Shown here: positions 52,735 to 61,720 of the stretch, piece by piece | Numbering within the stretch: the first letter of the stretch is position 1 | Layout of the letters: each line of letters begins with the position of its first letter | Assembly: GCF_038446525.1 (NCBI RefSeq) | Contig: NZ_CP151792.1 | Span: forward strand, 1,116,001-1,180,000 | Source: Methanolobus sp. ZRKC5 | GTDB lineage: Archaea; Halobacteriota; Methanosarcinia; Methanosarcinales; Methanosarcinaceae | Direction of reading: 5' to 3' | Length of the DNA: 64,000 nucleotides | The notes under the pieces: model-generated | What the model saw: the letters and a program-made list of their open reading frames with translations, nothing else | Database searches by the model: none | What the model was told of the DNA's origin: nothing | Position numbers and translations under genes: made by a program

Positions 52735-53160
52735 ATGGAAAAAAATAAACCCATATTTATCGTAGCTCTGGCTGTTATAGCCTGTGCTGGTATTGTGGGC
52801 GCATACATCTTAATTGGCCCAGGAACCAAAGACCCTGGAATAAATGCATCCCATGCAATAGAGATAGTGATGAATGACCCTGATGCAGCTGCATACTATT
52901 CATCGAATTTCGAGGTAGAGGACTGGAGAGTCACATCTACTTCGCTTATTGAGAATGCCCCAGATTACACTGCCCTGGAAGGCAGGGTCTGGAAGGTCGA
53001 GATAATGGAACGTAGTTGTGCATGTTCAACTATAAAGGACCTCTATGTGATAGAGGGATATGTTTCCGCTAGCAACGGTGAGCTTCTGGAAGTTAGCACT
53101 AAATCCGTCCTGGAAAGTGAATATGATAAAAAAACCTGTTCTTCGACCTCCTGTCACTAA
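52735..53160 (+). CDS. membrane-anchored extracytoplasmic protein with C-terminal cysteines
   Basis: A 141-residue protein with a single N-terminal hydrophobic helix (IFIVALAVIACAGIVGAYILI) and a small exported domain. It has CACS in the middle and CSSTSC at the very end. I do not recognise a family. Its 3' end overlaps the next gene, a thioredoxin-CcdA fusion, by 38 bp, so a thiol-redox partnership is likely. A TATA-like TTTATAGCATAAA lies about 35 bp upstream, implying a very short leader. Confidence 0.75.
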   Translation: MEKNKPIFIVALAVIACAGIVGAYILIGPGTKDPGINASHAIEIVMNDPDAAAYYSSNFEVEDWRVTSTSLIENAPDYTALEGRVWKVEIMERSCACSTIKDLYVIEGYVSASNGELLEVSTKSVLESEYDKKTCSSTSCH

Positions 53161-54241
53161 AAGACCAATTGGCAGAACTGTCTTAATTTTAGTGATATTG
53201 TTAGTGTTTACGGCAGGAATATCCCAGGCAGCGGATACATCAGTAGAATACTTTTATGAGAGCGGATGTCTTAAGTGTGAACAGGCTTCACCTGTAATTG
53301 AAAAAGTAATTTCCCAAAATCCCAACATAAATTTCTCTGAATATGAGATAACAGCTTTTTTCAGCCTGGCAAAGCAATACGGAGTAAGTACAGTTCCTGC
53401 TGTTGTCATTAACAAAAGCATTGTCATAAATTATGAAGAATATAAAGGTGACATTACTCTACTTGAAACACTGCTTTTAGAAGGCATTGAAACAGCGCCA
53501 CCAATTTCAGACATTACAAGCCCGGACCTTTCAAACTATTCAGCAGGCTGGAACACAGATACACAAACGCCTCTTGTCATATTCGTCGCAGGCCTGCTTG
53601 CAGGATTCAATCCATGTCTTATTGCAGTAATGGCTTTCCTGGCATCGGCCATAGTCTCATCAGGCGGTTCACGCAAAGACATGCTTGTTCTTGTCACAGG
53701 TTTCTGTTCCGGCATATTTGTGACCTATATGGTTGTTGGTTTTGGAATCATGAACACCATCAGTTATTTCCCATGGATAAGGGAATTCATCACAACTTTG
53801 ATGGTCCTGCTGGTAACTTTCCTTGGATTGTGGCATCTTTACGATGCATACTACATAAAAAAGTACTCTAAATCATCATTTAAAACACCTCGCTCGTTCG
53901 TGGAACTCATGAGTAAGGCAGAAGGCAGGAATATTTTGTTAATATCGTTTGTAGGAGGAGGACTCTTTTCACTGGTAAAAGCTCCCTGCGTAGGTGCGGT
54001 CTACCTGATGATCCTTGAGATGCTTATATCAGGTGACGACATCATGGAAGGCACACTGTATATGGCACTCTATAATCTGGGCGTCATTTTACCAATATTG
54101 ATTCTTGGAGCTCTTCTTGCATTTGGCCTTGATCCAAAAAAGGTCAATGAGATCAGGGAAAAAAAGCGCGTAGAGATACGCCTCATAACAGGTGTGATCC
54201 TTATACTGCTGGCACTAATGCTTAATTATAATATAATCTAA
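53123..54241 (+). CDS. thioredoxin-like domain fused to CcdA/DsbD-type membrane domain
   Basis: The 372-residue protein carries electrons across the membrane to extracytoplasmic thiols. An N-terminal membrane helix precedes a thioredoxin-like domain with C49-x-x-C52 (SGCLKCEQ) and cis-Pro in VSTVPAV. A six-helix CcdA-type domain follows, with the two conserved cysteines C165 (FNPCLIAV) and C289 (KAPCVGAV). The domain order is reversed relative to DsbD. I chose the ATG at 53123 with GTGA upstream; it overlaps the previous gene. Confidence 0.85.
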   Translation: MIKKPVLRPPVTKRPIGRTVLILVILLVFTAGISQAADTSVEYFYESGCLKCEQASPVIEKVISQNPNINFSEYEITAFFSLAKQYGVSTVPAVVINKSIVINYEEYKGDITLLETLLLEGIETAPPISDITSPDLSNYSAGWNTDTQTPLVIFVAGLLAGFNPCLIAVMAFLASAIVSSGGSRKDMLVLVTGFCSGIFVTYMVVGFGIMNTISYFPWIREFITTLMVLLVTFLGLWHLYDAYYIKKYSKSSFKTPRSFVELMSKAEGRNILLISFVGGGLFSLVKAPCVGAVYLMILEMLISGDDIMEGTLYMALYNLGVILPILILGALLAFGLDPKKVNEIREKKRVEIRLITGVILILLALMLNYNII

Positions 54242-54276
54242 GTGCGCATTTGATTTTGAAGGAAGAGGAAGCATGC

Positions 54277-54630
54277 CTATGGAATAGTTATCCCATATGC
54301 TAGAAATGCTGCACAGAGACATACACTTACATTGAGAAGCACATTCATTAAAAAATACTTGTTTTCCCCCTCTTCAAGCAACTTGAAACTTTCGTATGCA
54401 AAGGTCGAAAAGGTAGTGAAAGAACCAAGCATTCCGATGCTAACAAAGAACCTGAGGGAAGCTTCAACAGATGAGAATGTCATTGCTGCCAGCACAAAAC
54501 TGCCAATTGCGTTTACAGCAAGGGTTCCAGAAGGAATATCATTAATTCGGGGAATTGCACCAGATACAAGATATCGCAACATTGCACCGATGAACCCACC
54601 TGTACCTACAAGCAGGATTTCAGAGACCAC
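54277..54630 (-). CDS. crcB: fluoride channel subunit CrcB/Fluc
   Basis: A 117-residue membrane protein of the Fluc family that exports fluoride. It has four hydrophobic segments and the conserved GTGGFIGAMLRYLVSG start, the pore/Na+-site segment GTLAVNAIGSF and the TTFSTFAYE motif with the Phe box. It overlaps the second crcB gene by 11 bp, the usual arrangement for heterodimeric channels. Confidence 0.92.
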   Translation of the reverse strand: MVSEILLVGTGGFIGAMLRYLVSGAIPRINDIPSGTLAVNAIGSFVLAAMTFSSVEASLRFFVSIGMLGSFTTFSTFAYESFKLLEEGENKYFLMNVLLNVSVCLCAAFLAYGITIP

Positions 54631-55021
54631 TGCTCCCTTCCCTCCTTTTTACAATATATACAATGATACCCCTTCCTGTGAACACTCCACCAAGTGTCAG
54701 GAGTAGATTTGCAAGGACATTGAATGCCGCTTCAATAAAGGACATCTGGAATGTCTGAACTGTAAATGTGGAAAATGTAGTCAATGAACCTAAAAAACCA
54801 ATACCGAAGAAGAGTCTGATTCTTGGGGACACATAACCAAGATATTCGGAGTTGTACATCAGAAAACCAAGCAATATGCTCCCCAGAACATTGACAACAA
54901 GAGTACCTGATGCAGGCTCTAACTGACCTGCAATCATAAATCGTGAAATTGCCCCAAAAAATCCTCCTGCACCTATTGTCAGAAGTTCAAGGACCCGGCT
55001 TAGGGAAGAATTATTATTCAA
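54620..55021 (-). CDS. crcB: second fluoride channel subunit CrcB/Fluc
   Basis: The partner Fluc subunit, 133 residues, with GAGGFFGAISRFMIAG, SGTLVVNVLGS and TTFSTFTVQT. Two subunits form an antiparallel dual-topology pair. Its start overlaps the moeA stop by 8 bp, so it is translated from the moeA message; there is no room for a fluoride riboswitch directly upstream. Confidence 0.92.
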   Translation of the reverse strand: MNNNSSLSRVLELLTIGAGGFFGAISRFMIAGQLEPASGTLVVNVLGSILLGFLMYNSEYLGYVSPRIRLFFGIGFLGSLTTFSTFTVQTFQMSFIEAAFNVLANLLLTLGGVFTGRGIIVYIVKRREGSSGL

Positions 55022-56198
55022 TCAGTACAACTTCCACTTTGCTTCCTTCTTCGCATCCTTCCACGTTTTCCGGAATTATAACGAATCCATCAGATTTTGC
55101 AATGGAACTTAATATACCGGCACCTGCTGTCATGAGCGGATGAGCAATATTACCCTCGAGAATGACCCTTGCATAACTGACGTATCCTTCTCGTGACATT
55201 ATTTTACCGCTTAAAGTTGCTTTTACTTTTGTATCAGGGATATCAGGGATATTTCCTGCCTTTCTCAGCGCAGGTTTCCCAAATGCAAAGAGTGCTACAA
55301 GACCTGCCGCAGGATATCCTGGCATACAGAGTATCGGTACATTGTCTGCAATACCCAATGCAGTGGGTTTTCCAGGGCTAAGTCCAACCCCATGAACAAG
55401 TTTCGTTCCCAGTTTTTCAACTACTACCGGAACATAATCCTTCTCCCCGACTGAAGTTCCGCCGGATATGACTATCATATCGGTGTCGAGATTGGTTTTG
55501 ATTGCATCCTCTATGAGTTGTTTGTCCTCAGGGACAATGTCACAGTATCGCGCAATTCCGCCCCATTTCTCAACATATTTCCCAATCATGAGGCTATTGA
55601 TGTCCAGTGTCTTCCCGGGTGCCGGAACATCATCCCCGGGCAGAGGCAGCAGGTCGTTACCTGTAGGAATGATTGCAACAACAGGTTTGACATACACCTT
55701 CACATCAATAATTCCAAGAGATGCAAGCACAGCAACATCGCATGGCCTTAGAAGATGGCTTTTGTTGAATATGAGCTCGTTCTTCCTGACATCTTCCCCA
55801 ATCTCACCCACGTTCTTTCCGGGATGTACCTGTGCCCGAATCTCGATCATGTCTCCAATGGAGATTGTATCTTCCATCATAAGCACAGCATCAGAATCAT
55901 CGGGAACATAATCACCAGTATTCACAGGAACGCATGTGCCTTCCATAATCTCGTCTGATACGTTCAGAATTACTGGATTTGTAGGTGATGCCCCCATAAG
56001 ATCAACTGATCTGACTGCAAAGCCGTCCATGGCGGAACGGCGGTAATGTGGCACGTTACGTGGTGCAAGTATACTTGTTGAAAGCACCCTGCCTATAGAT
56101 GATATTGCAGGAAGTGCCTCTGTTTTTTCTGTCCCTGTTATCTGCCCAAGGAACATCTCTTTTGCTTTACCGACATCGGTACGTTCTCTGAATATCAT
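55014..56198 (-). CDS. moeA: molybdopterin molybdenumtransferase MoeA
   Basis: MoeA inserts molybdate (or tungstate) into adenylated molybdopterin. The 394-residue protein shows the domain I pattern APRNVPHYRRSAMDGFAV, domain III ISGGTSVGEKDY with KPTALG and LPGYPAAG-like CMPGYPAAGLVA, and a C-terminal beta domain. It heads a run moaD-moeA-crcB-crcB on the minus strand. Confidence 0.95.
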   Translation of the reverse strand: MIFRERTDVGKAKEMFLGQITGTEKTEALPAISSIGRVLSTSILAPRNVPHYRRSAMDGFAVRSVDLMGASPTNPVILNVSDEIMEGTCVPVNTGDYVPDDSDAVLMMEDTISIGDMIEIRAQVHPGKNVGEIGEDVRKNELIFNKSHLLRPCDVAVLASLGIIDVKVYVKPVVAIIPTGNDLLPLPGDDVPAPGKTLDINSLMIGKYVEKWGGIARYCDIVPEDKQLIEDAIKTNLDTDMIVISGGTSVGEKDYVPVVVEKLGTKLVHGVGLSPGKPTALGIADNVPILCMPGYPAAGLVALFAFGKPALRKAGNIPDIPDTKVKATLSGKIMSREGYVSYARVILEGNIAHPLMTAGAGILSSIAKSDGFVIIPENVEGCEEGSKVEVVLIE

Positions 56199-56219
56199 TC
56201 TTGTTCCATCCGGTGTAAT

Positions 56220-56501
56220 TCATCCGCCTGATACGGGAGGGAAAACCCCCAGCTCGTCATCGTCATTGAGGATAGTAGCCAGTCCTTCCATGTGTTTGAT
56301 GTTGTTTCCATTAAGGAACACATTGATGTAACCGCAAAGTTTCACGTCTTCACCTGTTTCAAATATGAGTTCATTCAAAGGAGGATATTGCTCTGTAAGG
56401 GTAAACAGAACGTCCTTTACAGTATCCCCTGTAAATGTTAATGAGGATGTTTGTGCAATCTCTCTTAAGTTTGCAAAAAGTTTCACCTTAACGTTTGCCA
56501 T
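56220..56501 (-). CDS. moaD: MoaD/ThiS-type ubiquitin-like sulfur carrier
   Basis: A 93-residue beta-grasp protein ending in GG (FPPVSGG), the C-terminus that is adenylated and thiocarboxylated. It may serve molybdopterin synthase or, as a SAMP, be conjugated to proteins or used for tRNA thiolation. I chose the ATG at 56501 (MANVKVKLFANLREIA); a GTG at 56516 is in frame. Position 21 bp ahead of moeA favours molybdopterin synthesis. Confidence 0.88.
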   Translation of the reverse strand: MANVKVKLFANLREIAQTSSLTFTGDTVKDVLFTLTEQYPPLNELIFETGEDVKLCGYINVFLNGNNIKHMEGLATILNDDDELGVFPPVSGG

Positions 56502-56597
56502 GGGGACATTATTCACTACGGATATGTTATAAAACTAATCCATGCGAAAATCTACAAAATATTGAAAATCAGCATAATAAACAATTAAAAAAAGTTT

Positions 56598-56675
56598 TGG
56601 TGGGATAGCGCGGATTTGAACCGCAGTCCAAGCGTCCCAAACGCTCGAGGATGGACCAAGCTACCCTACTATCCC
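56598..56675 (-). tRNA. tRNA-Pro (anticodon TGG)
   Basis: On the minus strand the gene begins GGGATAG and ends CTATCCC followed by encoded ACCA. The anticodon stem GAGCG/CGCTT encloses the loop TTTGGGA, giving anticodon TGG for proline. The T arm has TTCAAAT between TGCGG and CCGCG. No intron is present. Confidence 0.96.
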
Positions 56676-56701
56676 AATCAGAAGGGGTAGCTTTGAAATG
56701 G

Positions 56702-56718
56702 CATATATTATATAAAAA
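56702..56718. promoter_or_regulatory. TATA region of tRNA-Pro, nearly symmetrical
   Basis: ATATATTATATAAAAAGG lies about 28-40 bp upstream of the tRNA 5' end on the minus strand. Because TATTATATAA reads as a TATA box in either direction, it might also drive the short plus-strand ORF at 56742. Confidence 0.55.
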
Positions 56719-56741
56719 GGTTTCGTGAGAATGAGGATACC

Positions 56742-56825
56742 ATGGACAAAAATGAAGAAAAAACCAATGAAAAAAGCATTATGATAAGAGAAATGGGTGT
56801 TGTAAGGATTCCCATTAGTCTCTAA
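56742..56825 (+). CDS. possible 27-residue microprotein
   Basis: An ATG-TAA frame of 27 codons encodes a peptide beginning MDKNEEKTNEKS and ending RIPISL. GAGGAT lies 4 bases upstream and a TATA-like element about 25-35 bp upstream. It is short and unverified; coding status is uncertain. Confidence 0.3.
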   Translation: MDKNEEKTNEKSIMIREMGVVRIPISL

Positions 56826-56874
56826 AAAGTATTTTATTGAAATATATCTTCTGAAACGACAGGATTAAGCCCTA

Positions 56875-57426
56875 TCACTTCCAGCGTTTGTATACTTCAT
56901 TGTCAATGCCCATCAGGTCAAGGGCGCGTCCTGCCATTGAATTCACCAAATCATCAATTGTTTGAGGTCTTGAATAGAATCCAGGGGATGCAGGAAGAAT
57001 TATTCCGCCAGCCCTTTCAAGCCTTAGCATATTTTCAAGGTGTATCTGGCTCAAGGGAGTTTCCCGTGGCATCAGAACGAGTTTCCTTCTCTCTTTCAAA
57101 CACACATCTGCAACCCTTCCAAGCAGATTGTCCGACATCCCTCCTGAGATCTCACCAAGGGTTTTCATACTGCATGGTGCAACTATCATTCCATCGAACT
57201 TGTGAGAACCACTTGCAATAGGAGCAGTGAAATCACTTTCATCATATAGTGCATCTGCAAGCCCTTCGACGTAACTTAGCTCATAGTCTGTTTCTATCTC
57301 GATTATCTGCTTTGCAGCCCTTGTTATGACTAGATGAGCCATAATGTCTGTTTTAGAAAGAACCTCCAGCAAACGAATCCCATAAGCAGAACCAGATGCC
57401 CCGCTGATACCTATTACTATTTCCAT
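56875..57426 (-). CDS. ubiX: flavin prenyltransferase UbiX
   Basis: UbiX prenylates FMN to give the cofactor of UbiD-type decarboxylases. The 183-residue protein shows GISGASGSAYGIRLLE at the start, APCSMKTLGEISGG, and the MPRETPLSQIHLENMLRLERAGGIILPASP signature of the active site. Its start overlaps the stop of the LpdD-like gene by one base (TAATG). No ubiD gene is in the window. Confidence 0.95.
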   Translation of the reverse strand: MEIVIGISGASGSAYGIRLLEVLSKTDIMAHLVITRAAKQIIEIETDYELSYVEGLADALYDESDFTAPIASGSHKFDGMIVAPCSMKTLGEISGGMSDNLLGRVADVCLKERRKLVLMPRETPLSQIHLENMLRLERAGGIILPASPGFYSRPQTIDDLVNSMAGRALDLMGIDNEVYKRWK

Positions 57427-57785
57427 TAGAAACCCTCATGAATAATTACAGATAGTTCGTCAATCATTTTTTCTGAAACTGAGACAATTTCCACTATCTC
57501 TTTTTTCGTAATGTTGTCAAGATGAATACCAACTATAAAGACCGACGTAGATTTGCTGGCTTCACTGAATACCTTTGCTCCAAGTAACGCAATATCCATT
57601 TCCCTGTGTCCTGGGTTCGTTATCACCGAAGATGATGCCCTGCCAGAAGATCCATCATAAAAACCCACGGCTACCGCCCCAACATGTTCTTCCCCACCTG
57701 TAAGGCAGGCAATATAATCGTCTCCTGCCTTTTTCCATTCAAGTGTAAGACTTATCCTGCCCACCACCTTTCTTATCTGATACAT
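57426..57785 (-). CDS. LpdD-like prenylated-flavin-associated protein
   Basis: A 119-residue protein resembling LpdD, the small subunit or chaperone linked with prenyl-FMN decarboxylases. The central region reads VGAVAVGFYDGSSGRASSSVITNPGHRE. I chose the ATG at 57785 because GGAGGTG lies 5 bases upstream. It is coupled to ubiX and overlaps the end region of the HD-domain gene. The association with UbiX supports a cofactor-handling role; evidence is contextual. Confidence 0.72.
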   Translation of the reverse strand: MYQIRKVVGRISLTLEWKKAGDDYIACLTGGEEHVGAVAVGFYDGSSGRASSSVITNPGHREMDIALLGAKVFSEASKSTSVFIVGIHLDNITKKEIVEIVSVSEKMIDELSVIIHEGF

Positions 57786-57786
57786 C

Positions 57787-58989
57787 TTACACCTCCATCT
57801 CATTCAGACGGAACTGTTTTGTTGTCCTCTTTACATCAAAGAAGACTTTCGCAGCCTTAGTCACTTCATCTCTGTATTCTTTTGGAGTGTAGACTCCCAT
57901 TTTCCAGTTATCGTGGTGGGCCTGTTCAAGTGTTGCCACAATATTTGAAGCTTCATCCAGGTGCAACATCCTGTTATTTACCTTCACAAGCGCTTTCATT
58001 TCAGCTATCTCAGGACTCTTAGGAATATCTATAAGAACATTTTTAGGCTCAATACCAACATCTTCTGCGATCTCTATTTCTATTCTTTCGATGTGCTTTC
58101 GATGTTTGAGCACCCCTTCACCAACCTCATCAAACCCTACATATAAGGCCCTCTTGTGGAGCTTCCTGTTATCCAGTTTAGCTGCCAGTTCCCCGGCATA
58201 GCCATCGTCATTACGTATCATTTCAAACAGTCTGGAATCATCCATTTTTCGCAGATCAAAAGCATTTAATGAATCCTTTTGAATGAGATCATCCACTGCT
58301 CTTGTGAACATGGTCTCCCCTATTCGGGAAACATGGTGATAATAAACAGAAGGATGCATCAGGAACCTGGAAACAAGAAGGGACTCGGCTGCCTTGACAC
58401 CACCTGCACTTACAACAAGTTTGTTCTCATAGAACGTCATCTCATTTATGAGCCTGACGTGGTCCACAAGACCAAACGCCACTCCAGTATAGTAAGAATC
58501 CCTAACAAGGTAATCCATTCGGTCTACATCTATCTCACTGTTGAGTATCTTTCCAAGGTCTGTCTTTCCCTGAATGTGGTCCTCGATTGTTGCGGGGTTT
58601 AAACCATTTTCACTTAATATATCCCCTATCTCACCCTTTTTCAGCATTTCCCTGACATCCTCATGCCGTTGTCTTGTATAGTGTTTGGTAAGACCTTCAG
58701 TAACATGCGAAAATGGACCATGTCCGACATCATGAAGAAGGGCTGCAACCTTTAATTCCTCTTTTTCATCATCGGCTACAGAATCTATTTTCCCAATTAG
58801 CATGCTTGCAAGATGCATCACGCCAAGGGAATGTTCAAAACGAGTATGATTCGCTCCAGGATACACAAGGTTTGACAGCCCAAGCTGGCTTATCCTTCTA
58901 AGACGTTGGACCTGAGGGGAATCTATAAGTGATAACGTGAGCGTGTCAAGCTCAATATAACCATGAATCGGGTCACGGATGACTTTCAT
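57787..58989 (-). CDS. HD-domain phosphohydrolase (dNTPase-like)
   Basis: A 400-residue HD-superfamily protein of the SAMHD1/dGTPase-like group. It starts MKVIRDPIHGYIEL and shows the metal motif H...HD: TRFEHSLGVMHLA then AALLHDVGHGPFSHVTE, with distal SEIDVDRMDYLVRDSYYTGV. The likely reaction is hydrolysis of (d)NTPs or another phosphoester. The start at 58989 is favoured by the family; a TTG at 58998 is possible. It is followed by the lpdD-like and ubiX genes. Confidence 0.88.
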   Translation of the reverse strand: MKVIRDPIHGYIELDTLTLSLIDSPQVQRLRRISQLGLSNLVYPGANHTRFEHSLGVMHLASMLIGKIDSVADDEKEELKVAALLHDVGHGPFSHVTEGLTKHYTRQRHEDVREMLKKGEIGDILSENGLNPATIEDHIQGKTDLGKILNSEIDVDRMDYLVRDSYYTGVAFGLVDHVRLINEMTFYENKLVVSAGGVKAAESLLVSRFLMHPSVYYHHVSRIGETMFTRAVDDLIQKDSLNAFDLRKMDDSRLFEMIRNDDGYAGELAAKLDNRKLHKRALYVGFDEVGEGVLKHRKHIERIEIEIAEDVGIEPKNVLIDIPKSPEIAEMKALVKVNNRMLHLDEASNIVATLEQAHHDNWKMGVYTPKEYRDEVTKAAKVFFDVKRTTKQFRLNEMEV

Positions 58990-59047
58990 ATATTTCAAAT
59001 ATGCGTCATCTTATAATGATATTCCGATAAACAGGAAGAAAGTAAAC

Positions 59048-59968
59048 ATGATAATTTTCTCAGGCGGCACCGGTACTCCCAAACTATTGAACGGCCTTCG
59101 CGAAGTAATCCCTGAAGAAGAGATCACGGTCGTGGTCAATACGGCAGAGGACATATGGCTGTCAGGAAACCTGATAACTCCTGATATTGACACTGTGCTC
59201 TACCTGTTATCGGGCAGACTGGACACCACCCGTTGGTGGGGAGTTAAAGATGACACCTACAGAACCCATGAAGTCATGAAAACACTGGGACACAATGAGT
59301 TTATGATGCTTGGTGATCTTGACCGTGCTACCCATATAATGCGCTCGGACCTCATTCGTAGTGGAATGACACTTACAGAAGCCATAACTCAGCTTTGCCG
59401 ATCCTTTGGAGTGAAAGCAAAGGTGTTACCCATGTCCAATGATCCGGTATCTTCCATGATAAGCACACCAGAAGGAAAAATGCATTTCCAGGATTTCTGG
59501 GTTGGAAAGCACGGAGAACCTGATGTTCTTGAAATATGCCAGGAAGGCATCGAAAATGCTTCCATATCCCCAGCTGTTTTGGAGGCACTTGAGAATGAAG
59601 ACGAGGTCCTCATTGGCCCTAGCAACCCAATAACAAGCATCGGCCCTATAATCGAACTTCCAGGCATGCGGGATATTCTCAAAAATAAAAAGGTCATTGC
59701 AGTAAGTCCCATAATTGGAACAGAACCTGTGAGTGGACCTGCAACTAAGCTAATGGCTGCAAGAGGAATTGAAGTATCATCCACTGGCGTTGCTTCATAT
59801 TATTCTGATTTCCTTGAGCACATGGTGCTCGATAAACGTGATACAGCTGATGAGAAAAGGTTTACTGATCTCGCCTGTGATGTGTCCAGAACTGATACTT
59901 TGATGAAGTCCGTGAGCGTAAGTAGTAATCTGTCCAGACATATACTCGAACAGTTCAGAATAATGTAG
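59048..59968 (+). CDS. cofD: 2-phospho-L-lactate transferase CofD
   Basis: CofD joins the lactate-derived phospho moiety to the deazaflavin Fo in coenzyme F420 synthesis. From the ATG at 59048 it is 306 residues: IIFSGGTGTPKLLNGL at the start, NTAEDIWLSGNLITPDIDTVLY, and IGPSNPITSIGPI. These are signature segments of the family. F420 is needed by methanogens. The start of the open frame (58979) overlaps the divergent HD gene and is rejected in favour of 59048. Confidence 0.95.
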   Translation: MIIFSGGTGTPKLLNGLREVIPEEEITVVVNTAEDIWLSGNLITPDIDTVLYLLSGRLDTTRWWGVKDDTYRTHEVMKTLGHNEFMMLGDLDRATHIMRSDLIRSGMTLTEAITQLCRSFGVKAKVLPMSNDPVSSMISTPEGKMHFQDFWVGKHGEPDVLEICQEGIENASISPAVLEALENEDEVLIGPSNPITSIGPIIELPGMRDILKNKKVIAVSPIIGTEPVSGPATKLMAARGIEVSSTGVASYYSDFLEHMVLDKRDTADEKRFTDLACDVSRTDTLMKSVSVSSNLSRHILEQFRIM

Positions 59969-60117
59969 AACTCTGCAATAGTTCTGCTGTTTTTTCTTTT
60001 TATTGCCCTTGACACCACTAAATATTTTAATACATATATTTTTATTATTTTAATGCATATACTGGCTATCTTCAATTAGAGGGAATACCATACAAAACAG
60101 ACTCTCAAGGTGAAACT

Positions 60118-60525
60118 GTGGGTGATGAATGGAAAATCGATATTAAAATCCCTGACATAGGGATGATGGTTACGCTTATGACAACTGCGATCTGCTCAGT
60201 AATAATGGGCGCCGCAGAAATTGCATACACCATGTTATGGATCACGGCTTCGTATGTGAGACATGGGAAAGACTTTTTTCTTGATCTTTTGAATGCAAAG
60301 GCTCTTACATGGACAGCAGAGTACATCCTCGTAGCAGGGTCACTGTTACTGTTGTCATCGATTCTTTTCCTGCTAAGTTCTTCATTCTCGTTGTATGAAC
60401 TTAATGGACTTGCAAAGAATGCAGAAAAGAAAGTGCATATCAGAATAGTGTTTAGTTTTTTTGTAGGAGGCCTTATACTCTTGTTCCTGGCCCTGATTTC
60501 TGCGATAATTCTAAGGTATCTGTAA
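60118..60525 (+). CDS. small integral membrane protein of unknown function
   Basis: A 135-residue protein with about three hydrophobic segments (VTLMTTAICSVIMGAAEIAY; YILVAGSLLLLSSILFLLS; FSFFVGGLILLFLALISAII). The start is GTG with AGGTGA 5 bases upstream. I do not recognise a family. It lies between cofD and the chelatase genes. Confidence 0.7.
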   Translation: MGDEWKIDIKIPDIGMMVTLMTTAICSVIMGAAEIAYTMLWITASYVRHGKDFFLDLLNAKALTWTAEYILVAGSLLLLSSILFLLSSSFSLYELNGLAKNAEKKVHIRIVFSFFVGGLILLFLALISAIILRYL

Positions 60526-60585
60526 ATTCAACTGACAAACAACAAGTGACAATATGTAAGATTTTATGCTGAAAAAGGCGATAAT

Positions 60586-61707
60586 ATGAGTTCAAACATT
60601 ACCGGAACAATAAAAGAAGTTCCAAAAACCGTGGAAGGCCCTTCACAATATCTGGATGATATTGCCCGCAAGGCCACAAAGACAGAAAGGGTGCTCTATC
60701 CAATATCAGCCATCGTCGGGCAGGAAAAAATGCTCAGGGCACTTATATTGAATACAATAAATCCTTCAATTGGAGGAGTGCTTATACGCGGACAGAAGGG
60801 TACAGCTAAATCTACTGCTGTAAGAGGTCTGGCAGAGGTACTTCCAGAGATAGAAGTTGTAGAGGGATGTAAATTCAACTGTGACCCGAAAGACCCCGAG
60901 AAATTCTGCTGGGAGTGCGTTGAAAAGAAAAGAAAAGCCACACTTCATGCCAATAAACGGCAGATGAAAGTCGTCGATCTCCCGGTAGGTGCTACTGAAG
61001 ACAGAGTCGTAGGCAGTCTGGACATTGAAAAAGCGGTTCGTCAGGGTGTGCAGGCATTTGACCCAGGCATTCTTGCCCAGGCAAACCGTGGCATCCTCTA
61101 TGTTGATGAGATCAACCTGCTGGATGACTTTGTCGTTGATGCACTTCTTGATGCTGCAGCAATGAATGTGAATACCGTTGAGCGTGAAGGAGTAAGTGTC
61201 AGCCATCCTGCAAATTTCATTATTGTAGGTAGTATGAACCCGGAGGAAGGAGAACTTCGTCCGCAACTGCTTGACAGGATAGCATTGCAGGTAGAGGTCA
61301 CCGGCATCTATGATGTTGAGCAACGTATCGAGATCGTAGAAAGGCGAAACCGATTCAATGACGATCAAAAACAGTTCATTCGCGAATTTGAAGCTGAACA
61401 AGAGAAACTGCGTTCAAAGATTGTAAAGGCCATGCAGATGCTTCCAAGGGTAACTGCTACAAGAGAGAATCTGCGTACAATTGCAGAGATCTGCATAGCT
61501 TTTAATGTGGATGGACACCGTGCAGACATTATGATAGAGCGTGCCGCCCGCACAAATGCAGCCTATGAGAGTAGGGAACGTATAACCAATGATGACATTA
61601 TCGAAGCCTCAGAAATGGTTCTGCCGCACAGGATGCGCAAAAAGCCATTTGAGGAAGAGGAGTTCAGCGTTGACCAGCTAAGGGCAGTTGTAGACGGGAA
61701 GGTATAA
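60586..61707 (+). CDS. AAA+ metal-chelatase subunit (ChlI/BchI type)
   Basis: The AAA+ motor subunit of a metal chelatase (373 residues). Walker A is GQKGTAKST at 69-77, Walker [13 protein letters not shown], with [13 protein letters not shown] as sensor/arginine region. Cysteines C95, C99, C108 and C111 form a likely zinc site absent from plant ChlI. In methanogens ChlI/ChlD pairs are thought to assist CobN-type cobalt insertion; chlorophyll is not made. It is 13 bp before the ChlD-like gene. Confidence 0.9.
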   Translation: MSSNITGTIKEVPKTVEGPSQYLDDIARKATKTERVLYPISAIVGQEKMLRALILNTINPSIGGVLIRGQKGTAKSTAVRGLAEVLPEIEVVEGCKFNCDPKDPEKFCWECVEKKRKATLHANKRQMKVVDLPVGATEDRVVGSLDIEKAVRQGVQAFDPGILAQANRGILYVDEINLLDDFVVDALLDAAAMNVNTVEREGVSVSHPANFIIVGSMNPEEGELRPQLLDRIALQVEVTGIYDVEQRIEIVERRNRFNDDQKQFIREFEAEQEKLRSKIVKAMQMLPRVTATRENLRTIAEICIAFNVDGHRADIMIERAARTNAAYESRERITNDDIIEASEMVLPHRMRKKPFEEEEFSVDQLRAVVDGKV

Positions 61708-61720
61708 ACGGGGTGTGGGG

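Noticed and set aside
55000-55060. Fluoride riboswitch in front of crcB
   Set aside because: moeA coding sequence overlaps the crcB start, leaving no room for the aptamer.
56598-56675. pylT (tRNA-Pyl)
   Set aside because: The anticodon is TGG (proline), not CTA, and the fold is a normal tRNA.
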